DNA of 17,806 bases, taken from positions 1 through 17,806 of the forward strand of contig JAITIO010000001.1 of NCBI GenBank assembly GCA_031279395.1, given 5' to 3'. Positions 1-6,466 of the stretch are shown one piece after another; the stretch's first letter is position 1; each line of letters starts with the position of its first letter. Position numbers and translations under genes: made by a program. Source of the DNA: Puniceicoccales bacterium (lineage in GTDB: Bacteria > Verrucomicrobiota > Verrucomicrobiia > Opitutales > JAIRKQ01). The notes below the pieces were generated by a model. That model was not told the DNA's origin, did no database searches, and saw nothing but the letters and a program-made list of their open reading frames with translations.

Positions 1-1520
1 GTAAAAAGACTTTCCTATACGATTTATCGGACAGGTCCATAATAAGTTTTTGGGCTGCAGTGTCATCAAGCTTTGGTAGGTTGTCCAGCTTGCCAGCATC
101 GAGCAACGGCTGTAAAAAGTATCCCCCATTCTGTTTACCGGCCAGGGCTATGATAAATTCTTGAGCTGCAGATCCCTCAAGAACTGGTAGGTTGTCCAGC
201 TTGCCAGCCTTGAGCAACCACTTTAAATAGGGTATTTGTTCCGTCCAGCCGCTGGTCAGTTCTTCGACAATATCTTTGGCTACATCGGCCTCAAAAATTG
301 GTAGCTTATCGGCCAACCGAACTAAAACGTATATCCCTTCACTTATACTGGCCAGACGCAAGACAAGATCTTTGGCTGTGAGGTCATCAAAATCTGATAT
401 ATTGACCAGCTTGTTAGCCTTGAACAACTTTTCAAAAATCTCTGGCCCAAACAATCCATGGAGCAGTTTATTGATAAGTTTTCTGGCTACATCAGCCTCA
501 AAAGTTGGTATCTTATCGATCAACAGCGCTAAACAATCTGGCCCATTCTCGTCACGGGCCAGGATTGGGATAAGTTTTCTGGCTGCAGTGTCATCAAGCT
601 TTGGTAGGTCGTCCAGCTTGCCAGCCTTGATCAACGGCGCTAAACAGGCTACCCCTAGCTTTGTTCCTAATTTCTTGTCCAGGTTTGTGCTGGCCAGGGC
701 TATGATAAATTCTTGGGCTGCAGGGCCATCAAACTTTGGTATCTTACCGATCAACAGCGCTAAACAGGCTTCTGCATCCTCGTTACCGGTCAGGCCTATG
801 ACAATATCTCTAGCTACATCGGCCTCAAAAGTTGGTATCTTATCGATCAACAGCTCTAAAATGGATGTCATAGCCCTCTTTGGGGTCAGGGCTATGATAA
901 GTTTTCTGGCATCCTCAGCCTCGAAAGTTGGTATCTTACCGATCAACAGCGCTAAACAGGCTATCCCCTTCTCGTTACCGGTCAGGGCTATGATAAGTTT
1001 TCCGGCATCCTCGGCCTCAAAAGTTGGTATCTTATCGATCAACAGCTTTAAAATGGATGTCATAGCCCTCTTTGGGGTCAGGGCTATGATAAGTTTTCTG
1101 GCATCCTCGGCCTCGAAAATTGGTATCTTACCGATCAACAGCTCTAAACAGGCTTCTGCATCCTCGTTACCGGCCAGGGCTATGATAAGATCTTTAGCCT
1201 CATTGGCATTTAAAGTTTTCAGGTTGTCCAGCTTGCCAGCCTTGATCAACGGCACTAAACAGGCTATCCCCTTCTCTTCACGGGTCAGGTCTATGATAAG
1301 TTTTCTGGCATCCTCGGCCTCAAAAGTTGGTATCTTACCGATCAGGGCTATGATAAGATCTTTGGACTCATTGGCATTTAAAGTGTCCAGGTTGACCAGC
1401 TTGCCAGCCTTGAGCAACGGCGCTAAACAGGCTATCCCCTTCTCGTTATCGGTCAGGGCTATGACAAGATCTTTGACCTCATTGGCCTCGAAAGTTGGTA
1501 GGTTTTTACAATCAAAGTTT
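1..1520 (-). repeat. In-frame tandem repeats of 96 and 111 bp encoding helical units
   Basis: Reading the KIPTFEA-coding motif on the minus strand, copies lie at 831, 927, 1023 and 1119, exactly 96 bp (32 codons) apart. Other gaps are combinations of 96 and 111 bp; the 111-bp unit carries the extra KAGKLDNL segment. Around 857-967 and 1049-1159 the DNA is nearly identical at a 192-bp offset, a higher-order duplication of two unit types ('TGNEKGIACLALLIGK' and 'TPKRAMTSILELLIDK'). One unit near 1326-1360 is only 57 bp, equal to a 96-bp unit minus 39 bp in frame. All length changes keep the frame, so the repeats are under coding selection. Confidence 0.88.
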
Positions 1521-2088
1521 GTCTCAAAGTTTAGTAGTTCTGCCAAAGCCTTACCCTTACCATTGGAGTCCGGTATGGTGTTGATAGCCTCAAGGATTCT
1601 GTTTTCATCGACTCTCGCCGCTTGGCAAAATTTTAGTACAGCTTGCACATCACCTTGCCCATCGCCTTGATTCGGCGACACGGCAGCCTGAAAGGTCAGT
1701 TTCAAAAAGGTCTGTTGCGTATTTGATTCAATTTTACTGAAAGCTTGCTGGGCAATTGCGACGTCGTAGGAATCACCGCCGAACCAAGATTTTATCCAGG
1801 CAAGAATTTTCGTCCCAAGGCCAATTTGACCCTCCCTTTGCTCGATTTCATTGGCCAGATCTTCCAGAGCTTTAGTCGCAGCATCTGAGGTTTGAGCACT
1901 CGACCCAGTTGGCATCTCTTGGGGGCTCGCAAGTGTCACTAAACGGGCGCTCAATGTTTCGTCGAATTGCAATCTGGTTTTTTCCCCTGCATATGGGCTA
2001 TTAATTTAACCACTTTCGTCCTGTGCATGTCAGATTCGGGGACTGCCTTTCCCATGCCTGCCTCTGAATCTAAATTCACTTTTTCCAT
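1..2088 (-). CDS. Large alpha-helical tandem-repeat protein, frameshifted near its N-terminus and incomplete at the 3' end
   Basis: Function not recognised. The ATG at 2088 has a strong ribosome site (AGGAAGG, 8 bases upstream) but its frame stops at 1951 after 45 codons. The frame one base back is open from 2005 to the window edge with no stop. Joining the two at the A6 run (1978-1983) gives about 696 residues so far. The first ~190 residues are non-repetitive and hydrophilic. The rest is ~15 leucine-rich units of mostly 32 or 37 residues. They alternate an amphipathic helix such as DARKLIIALTGNE with ACLALLIGKIPTFEAE or ACLAPLIKAGKLDNL, which looks like a helical solenoid of the HEAT/ARM/TPR kind. 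No signal peptide or membrane segment is seen. A shorter start at ATG 1915, in frame with the repeats, is the alternative. The nearby T3SS genes make a secreted effector possible, but that is inference. I am confident the coding strand is minus. Confidence 0.8.
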
Positions 2089-2114
2089 AAAAATATCCTT
2101 CCTAAGGCACATCC

Positions 2115-2142
2115 AGTTTACATGGTTTGGCGAGAATGTCAA
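2115..2142 (-). promoter_or_regulatory. Sigma-70-type promoter for the repeat-protein gene
   Basis: On the minus strand a perfect TTGACA (2137-2142) is followed after 16 bases by TAAACT (2115-2120, four of six consensus bases). Transcription would begin near 2108, giving a leader of about 20 bases with AGGAAGG placed correctly for the ATG at 2088. This supports 2088 as the true start of the gene. A second perfect TTGACA lies farther upstream (2304-2309) with AATAGT (2280-2285) after 18 bases and could be an alternative promoter with a ~185-base leader. Confidence 0.6.
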
Positions 2143-2263
2143 CTATTTCAAAAATTATCCCCTGTGGCCATGATTTTTAGGGCGTAGGCGGTTTGCCCAT
2201 TTTCGACTTACCCACCTGCGTGAATCCATATACTCCTTCGGCACATTTCGCCACCTTAAAACC

Positions 2264-2329
2264 ATTGCGAAGGATATAGACTATTCCGCAGTTACCCTGC
2301 AATTGTCAACATATGGCTTCCTTCGCGAT
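2264..2329. repeat. Inverted repeat able to form a long hairpin
   Basis: ATTGCGAAGGA (2264-2274) pairs with TCCTTCGCGAT (2319-2329) with one wobble, around a 44-base loop that contains its own short stem (GCAG/CTGC). A further CCTTCG at 2235-2240 could compete for the same CGAAGG. The element overlaps the candidate distal minus-strand promoter (2280-2309). It may be a regulatory RNA structure or a protein-binding palindrome; nothing in the sequence decides between these. Confidence 0.4.
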
Positions 2330-2411
2330 TTCGAAAAATAGAGCTTTATTCATTCCAAAACTTTCGCTCCTATCAGTTCCATGATCGACACTTTGCCACC
2401 GCTGTTTTTTT

Positions 2412-2430
2412 AGCATATCAATGCTTTTTT
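2412..2430 (+). terminator. Possible weak intrinsic terminator
   Basis: AGCAT, loop ATCA, ATGCT, then a run of T (2425-2430). The stem is only five A/T-rich pairs, so it would be weak. No plus-strand gene is visible upstream for it to end, unless 2180-2410 encodes an unrecognised small RNA. Confidence 0.25.
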
Positions 2431-2537
2431 ATGAGTTTTGACCTTTGGGGGAATTATGGTCCTAGTATTGCATAAAATGATTGATTTTAGTAAAATTTTG
2501 CGTACACTTGCTTCGAGTGTTGAGAAAGAATTTGGAT

Positions 2538-3179
2538 ATGAGTTTTGAAAAAAAGAAAGAAATTTTTGACAATATTTATCAAGGGATCAACGGCTACAGC
2601 ATATCCCACAGGGGTAAGAGTACGATGGATCCAGAAGATACAAAATTTTTAATATATGGCGAAGTTTCTTTCGCAGAGCTATTGACCATCATCGAAGATT
2701 CCGGCATCAAGGATGAGCTTAGGGGCCTAACAACTTTCTGTGATCTCGGATCTGGAACGGGCATGTGTCTCATCGGAGTTGCTTTGATATGCCCATATTT
2801 TAAACGTATCATCGGTGTAGAGCTGGTTCCAGCCTTGTATGAATCATCGTTGAAGAGTGTACAACAGCTAGCTCAAACCAATAAAAAATCAGCCAACAAG
2901 ATTAAAATTGTTAGCGGAAATTTTTTAAATTTGAATTTTGCCAAGCCATTCATTTCGCCAAATGTAATCTTTATGCACTATCCGATGCATGGAACAGGAG
3001 CAGAGAAATTGTATCTGCAATTGGAAGAAAAGTTTCGTAAAGAATTAAAACCCGGGAGTATCATAATTTCTGCCATACGAAAACTGTCTTCCTTAGAAGC
3101 TTTTCCCGAAATACTTGCTCCAGCACACATACAATGCAAATATGGTGCAGTGACAATATTCTTTCATAAAAAGGTTTAA
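2538..3179 (+). CDS. DOT1-like class I SAM-dependent methyltransferase
   Basis: A 213-residue protein with a Rossmann methyltransferase core. DLGSGTG (69-75) is the SAM-binding loop, preceded by YGE (40-42), and followed by FKRIIGVEL (89-96) with a tyrosine soon after (101). This spacing, YGE then F/CDLGSGxG then a GxEL strand then Y, resembles the DOT1 lysine methyltransferase fold more than ordinary small-molecule methyltransferases. The later strand reads VIFMHYPMHGTG, without the NPPY-type motif of DNA or RNA amino-methyltransferases. I chose ATG 2538; an in-frame TTG at 2481 would add 19 residues of little character. It stands alone, divergent from the repeat-protein gene and convergent with rnhC. 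The substrate is unknown. A host or bacterial protein is plausible, as is a non-protein substrate. Confidence 0.7.
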   Translation: MSFEKKKEIFDNIYQGINGYSISHRGKSTMDPEDTKFLIYGEVSFAELLTIIEDSGIKDELRGLTTFCDLGSGTGMCLIGVALICPYFKRIIGVELVPALYESSLKSVQQLAQTNKKSANKIKIVSGNFLNLNFAKPFISPNVIFMHYPMHGTGAEKLYLQLEEKFRKELKPGSIIISAIRKLSSLEAFPEILAPAHIQCKYGAVTIFFHKKV

Positions 3180-3243
3180 GCCCACACTGCACCATTAAAT
3201 TTTCGCACCTTGTCCCACCGCTAGGGTATTCGATGGGGAAAAA

Positions 3244-4212
3244 TTATTCAACTTGGTCATTTTGTGGATGAGTAATATCTTCCTTCGGTGCAGTCGCAAA
3301 ATGCATTTTGACAAAACTTTTTAAACCGTCGTAGCCAAAATTTTTGGCAATCTCATGGGCTTGGGTAATGGTTATTTGGCCAGCTCCCTTTTTTATGGCA
3401 AATCCGGCTTTCTTCGAAAGGGCATTGATTTGCCTATTGTATTCCGCCCGAGCTAAAATTGATGCCGCAGCCACCACGGGATCGGATTCGGCCTTCGTTT
3501 GCATGCGTAAATCAAAACTTTTATCCTTTAAGAAAGTTTGCACGATGGGGCGCTTTGAGAATTGGTCGAGCATTCCCCAGGGCACATGGCGTTTTTGCAA
3601 AGCATTTTGCAGAGAACAAGAATGCATCCAGGCAAGCAGAGTATTCATATTTTCCCCAAATTTGACATACAACTCGTTGTACTTTTCCATGCCGACACGC
3701 ATGACATTTGAGACGCAGTCTGATTTCAGAATCTTGGACTCAAGGGCAAAAATCATAGCATCACCGGAAACATTTTTGCTATCCTTTATACCATCTTTTA
3801 TCCATTGGCGAACAACGTCATTACCCGCAATCACGCATGCCGTAACGAGAGGTCCAAATAGGTCTCCTTTTCCGCTCTCGTCCATCCCGGCGTGTTCCTC
3901 AAACCACTCCGGATGATCAACTTCCTCATAGCCAAATTTAGCGTCGAATGTTACCTTCGGTTCTAGCTCAAATTGGACGAATTCTTCGGTTTTTTTTCCT
4001 TGAATGACTAGTTTTCCGCCCTTGTAGGCGACAATGTTCAGCCCATTACCTCTAAATGCAAATTCAGCATATGCAACTTGATATTTTTCAAAATGCCTAT
4101 CGACACACAATGCATACAATAATTGAACTTGAGTAACACCGAGCTTTGTCGTATAAATACAAACGCTGGGTTTTGAATCTGAATTGTTTGGATGATCAAG
4201 TTTGGTAACCAT
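3244..4212 (-). CDS. rnhC: Ribonuclease HIII
   Basis: Endonuclease that cuts the RNA strand of RNA-DNA hybrids in the cytoplasm. The 322 residues have the two-part RNase HIII layout: an N-terminal ~100-residue substrate-binding (TBP-like) domain, then the catalytic domain. Visible active-site motifs are DESGKGD (111-117, Asp-Glu pair), GIKDSK (142-147), MLDQF (214-218) and KAESDPVVAAASILAR (240-255). Its ATG directly follows the stop of the upstream HtrA-like gene (TAAATG on the minus strand), so the two are probably translationally coupled as the last genes of the ECF sigma operon. Length and motifs are normal for the family. RNase HIII instead of HII fits some PVC lineages and Firmicutes. 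Confidence 0.93.
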   Translation of the reverse strand: MVTKLDHPNNSDSKPSVCIYTTKLGVTQVQLLYALCVDRHFEKYQVAYAEFAFRGNGLNIVAYKGGKLVIQGKKTEEFVQFELEPKVTFDAKFGYEEVDHPEWFEEHAGMDESGKGDLFGPLVTACVIAGNDVVRQWIKDGIKDSKNVSGDAMIFALESKILKSDCVSNVMRVGMEKYNELYVKFGENMNTLLAWMHSCSLQNALQKRHVPWGMLDQFSKRPIVQTFLKDKSFDLRMQTKAESDPVVAAASILARAEYNRQINALSKKAGFAIKKGAGQITITQAHEIAKNFGYDGLKSFVKMHFATAPKEDITHPQNDQVE

Positions 4213-5283
4213 TTACTCGATCATATATTCATTCTTTACCTGAAAAGACAATTCCTTTCCTTCGCGCAAAATAGTAATGGCGATCTGTCCATTTTGGCAC
4301 TCAAAAAATACCGCATTGTATAGGTCTTCCCTATAGTTTACATTAAAATTTCCAACCTTCTTTATAATATCCCCCACGGCCAAACCTGCCTTTTCCGCTT
4401 CAGAACCGGCGATGACTTTTGAAATAACAATTTCCTGTCCACAGTTAAATCGGCATTCGGACTGCACTTCTATTCCCACCTTAGGATGCTTCATTGCACC
4501 GTCGCTAATTATTGCATCAACAACCTTTGAAAGAGCTCGCCTAGGCAGAATAAAACTGGAGGCCATTTCAGGCAACGACGCTATCATCATTCCCGATAAC
4601 TTACCATCCAACTCAAAAACAGGAGCTCCGCTTTCTCCACCGCAAAATATTAGATTCGTTCGCAGATATGTAGTCAAAAAGGCATTGTCGCCATAGGATA
4701 TGTTTTTCCCTGTGACATTTCCTAATTCTGGCAATGGATCCATACCCAATTTACACCCCACAAACACGATAAACGATCCTATCTCCGTCAACGCCATCGC
4801 ATTATTTTCACTAACATCCACTATGCCAAACTCGTTTGGTGATTGCAATAGCCTTAAAATTGCGACATTCGTCTGCAGATCAATCCCAATACATTCAGTA
4901 GAATAGGAAATCCCTCCATAGTCTACCCAAATCTTTTGTGAATTTTTAACGATCGATGCCGTTGTCAATATGTGTGCTTTATTGGAGATAAAGAAACCAG
5001 TACCCGCCATGATTTGCTTTGCGTTACTAGCATCGCCCTTGGTCCCTTTCGCAGCTTTTACCTCACATACCACACGTACAATGGAATTTTTTTTGCTGTT
5101 AAAAACATTCCTTACGGAGGATGCAAACGAACAATCTCCATAAAATTCTATTGTTTCATGTTTTGGCTGTATAGCCATGGCCTTTCCCGGCGAATGGCTT
5201 ATGGCCGTGCCTACCGACAATGAACGCCCCCATAGGAAACAAAGAAAAAATAGACAACCAAATTTGAAATATCTTCTAGACAT
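4213..5283 (-). CDS. HtrA/DegP-like trypsin-fold plus PDZ protein, probably catalytically dead
   Basis: A 356-residue exported protein: N-terminal hydrophobic signal segment (about 8-24), trypsin-like domain (about 65-255), one PDZ domain (about 268-350). The fold matches HtrA, with GTGFFI, IGIDLQTNVAILRL and GGESGAPVFELDGKLSG aligning to the usual blocks. However, the catalytic His position (TNNHVV in typical HtrA) is Ser110 (TTASIV), and the catalytic Asp position (TDLAVL) is Asn139 (TNVAIL). Only the nucleophile, Ser218, remains. This suggests a pseudoprotease used for binding or sensing misfolded envelope proteins. It sits one base after the membrane-protein gene of the ECF sigma operon and touches rnhC. 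Loss of function through decay is less likely, because the frame is intact and the PDZ domain is well kept. Confidence 0.85.
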   Translation of the reverse strand: MSRRYFKFGCLFFLCFLWGRSLSVGTAISHSPGKAMAIQPKHETIEFYGDCSFASSVRNVFNSKKNSIVRVVCEVKAAKGTKGDASNAKQIMAGTGFFISNKAHILTTASIVKNSQKIWVDYGGISYSTECIGIDLQTNVAILRLLQSPNEFGIVDVSENNAMALTEIGSFIVFVGCKLGMDPLPELGNVTGKNISYGDNAFLTTYLRTNLIFCGGESGAPVFELDGKLSGMMIASLPEMASSFILPRRALSKVVDAIISDGAMKHPKVGIEVQSECRFNCGQEIVISKVIAGSEAEKAGLAVGDIIKKVGNFNVNYREDLYNAVFFECQNGQIAITILREGKELSFQVKNEYMIE

Positions 5284-5284
5284 T

Positions 5285-5749
5285 TTAATTCCATATACTG
5301 ACCAGCAAGGAAGAATTATTTTGCATCGTTAACATGTCTTGCACATATTCAACGCCATCATTGGGGTAGCTGATGTTACAAATGCCCGTCTGAATATCAA
5401 AATCATCATCGTTAACCAACATGCCATCACTGGCAAATTGTACATATTTTTTACTAACTTCCCGTGCCATTTGCATACTGTCTAGGTTCCTTTGATGCCT
5501 CACAGAGGCAAGGGAAATAATCAGCAATAGCAAGCAAAAACCAGCCGTACACACGATGCGTTTGAAATTTAAAATGGCTCCCAACGATGCAAGTACCTCC
5601 CTTGTTCTGGACCTTTTTATGGCGGATAATCGTTTGTTTTCAAAGGCATAATCAAACTCCAACCATCTTTCTTCGGATGGCATTTCAAACCTTTTTAGCC
5701 ACAATAATTTTTCTAATTGTTTGTCCTTATTATCATCATTATCGTACAT
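5285..5749 (-). CDS. Single-pass membrane protein, candidate anti-sigma factor
   Basis: A 154-residue protein with a charged N-terminal cytoplasmic part (1-64), one transmembrane helix (about 66-83, CTAGFCLLLLIISLASV), and a ~70-residue outer part. No named family is certain. The N-terminal run LEKLLWLKRFEMPSEERWLEF resembles a short motif I recall in proteins encoded after ECF sigma factors in Verrucomicrobiota. The gene begins four bases after the sigma gene and ends one base before the HtrA-like gene. Position, topology and size fit an anti-sigma factor or its partner, but no zinc-binding (ZAS) cysteine-histidine motif is seen. The role is therefore inferred from context. Confidence 0.65.
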   Translation of the reverse strand: MYDNDDNKDKQLEKLLWLKRFEMPSEERWLEFDYAFENKRLSAIKRSRTREVLASLGAILNFKRIVCTAGFCLLLLIISLASVRHQRNLDSMQMAREVSKKYVQFASDGMLVNDDDFDIQTGICNISYPNDGVEYVQDMLTMQNNSSLLVSIWN

Positions 5750-5753
5750 AATT

Positions 5754-6389
5754 CTAATGTAAATAGTTTTGAAGATAGGACTTTAATTGTTCTTTTGCGT
5801 AATGAAGCCGGGACCTCACTGTCCCCTCGGAACACTTTAAAACAAAAGCTGCCTGAGCGGAACTGAGCCCCTCTATTTCACATAAAACAACCACACTCCT
5901 ATGCTTATTTGACAACTTTTGCAGGGCGATGTTCAAATTTTCCTGCAATTCTTTCAAAAAAAGTGATTTACTCGCATTATCCATACCGACAAAATATTCT
6001 GGACAAGCCTCTTGGGTATTTTCCGCATCTAAAATTTCTAGGCTAAAGAACCGGCGTAATCTGGTCTTGTTTATTTGTGTGATCGAAGTATTTATGGCAA
6101 TTCTATACAACCAGGTGAAAAAAGCGGATTTACCATTAAAATTTTTTATCCCCCGGAATGCTTTTATAAAAACTTCTTGGGTAATATCAAATGCGTCGTC
6201 GCGATTTGATGTCATGTTGTATACTATCGAAAATAACCTTTCCCGGTATTTCCTCACAAGAGCATCAAAAGCAGCGGAGTCATTTGACTTCACTCGATTT
6301 ATTAGGCGGAGATCTTCATTGAATGATTGCTCGCCAGCGGTGCTACCCGAGACATCATCTTCACATGAAACTATACCCTCAATACACAT
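5754..6389 (-). CDS. ECF-type RNA polymerase sigma factor (RpoE-like)
   Basis: A 211-residue sigma-70 family protein of the extracytoplasmic-function class. Sigma region 2 spans about 40-105 (DALVRKYRERLFSIVYNMT, DAFDITQEVFIKAFRGI, FFTWLYRIAIN), which binds core polymerase and the -10 element. Region 4 spans about 152-205 (LSNKHRSVVVLCEIEGLSSAQAAFVLKCSEGTVRSRLHYAKEQL), a helix-turn-helix for the -35 element. Region 3 is absent, as expected. It is the first gene of a four-gene minus-strand run with the membrane protein, the HtrA-like protein and rnhC, arranged like an envelope-stress regulon. The likely promoter lies so close (TSS near 6392) that the message would be almost leaderless with the ATG at 6389. 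Confidence 0.93.
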   Translation of the reverse strand: MCIEGIVSCEDDVSGSTAGEQSFNEDLRLINRVKSNDSAAFDALVRKYRERLFSIVYNMTSNRDDAFDITQEVFIKAFRGIKNFNGKSAFFTWLYRIAINTSITQINKTRLRRFFSLEILDAENTQEACPEYFVGMDNASKSLFLKELQENLNIALQKLSNKHRSVVVLCEIEGLSSAQAAFVLKCSEGTVRSRLHYAKEQLKSYLQNYLH

Positions 6390-6398
6390 TTGAAATCA

Positions 6399-6427
6399 AT
6401 GATACAATAAAGTTTGCCTGTTGACAA
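6399..6427 (-). promoter_or_regulatory. Sigma-70-type promoter of the ECF sigma operon
   Basis: On the minus strand TTGTCA (6422-6427, five of six) and TATCAT (6399-6404, five of six) are separated by exactly 17 bases. The predicted start of transcription is about 6392, only a few bases before the sigma-factor ATG, so the first gene would be translated from a leaderless or near-leaderless message. No Shine-Dalgarno sequence is seen before that ATG, which agrees. Confidence 0.6.
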
Positions 6428-6466
6428 CACTTCGTTTTTCAATTGAATGTCTCTTTTTCATCTGTT

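Larger units (their letters stand above)
2089..2537. other. Divergent intergenic region with a long inverted repeat
   Basis: No convincing gene is seen in this ~450-base stretch between the divergent repeat-protein and methyltransferase genes. It holds the minus-strand promoters described at 2115-2142. It also holds an 11-bp inverted repeat (2264-2274 with 2319-2329, one T-G wobble) enclosing a smaller GCAG/CTGC hairpin, and an AGCAT-ATCA-ATGCT hairpin followed by a T run (2412-2430). The latter could be a weak plus-strand terminator. TTGACC (2438-2443) and TAGTAT (2463-2468), 19 bases apart, are a weak promoter candidate for the methyltransferase. I looked for tRNA, tmRNA and RNase P signatures and found none. 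Confidence 0.5.

Noticed and set aside
1..1520. Possible CRISPR array
   Set aside because: The repeats are contiguous 96/111-bp in-frame coding units without unique spacers between short repeats, and no cas gene is present.
276..1670. 464-codon plus-strand ORF (MATSASKIG...) across the repeats
   Set aside because: It is the mirror of the minus-strand repeat protein. The minus reading gives amphipathic helices with a sensible hydrophobic pattern and a promoter and ribosome site upstream; the plus reading is Ser/Ala-rich with repeated 'RAMISFLASSASKVG' and has no start signals.
2170..2430. Possible tmRNA, RNase P RNA or other structural RNA
   Set aside because: None of the conserved sequences (for example a TTCGA loop with CCA end, or the RNase P core) is present. 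Only the inverted repeat and a weak hairpin-T run could be supported.
3344..3916. 190-codon plus-strand ORF inside rnhC
   Set aside because: Antisense shadow. The minus strand carries the full RNase HIII motif set.
5929..6393. 154-codon plus-strand ORF inside the sigma-factor gene
   Set aside because: Antisense shadow of a clear ECF sigma factor. No start signals.
6421..6449. TTGACA at 6421-6426 as a plus-strand promoter for the glycosyltransferase
   Set aside because: No acceptable -10 element lies 16-18 bases downstream (TGAATG or GAATGT). The same bases fit much better as the minus-strand -35 of the sigma operon.
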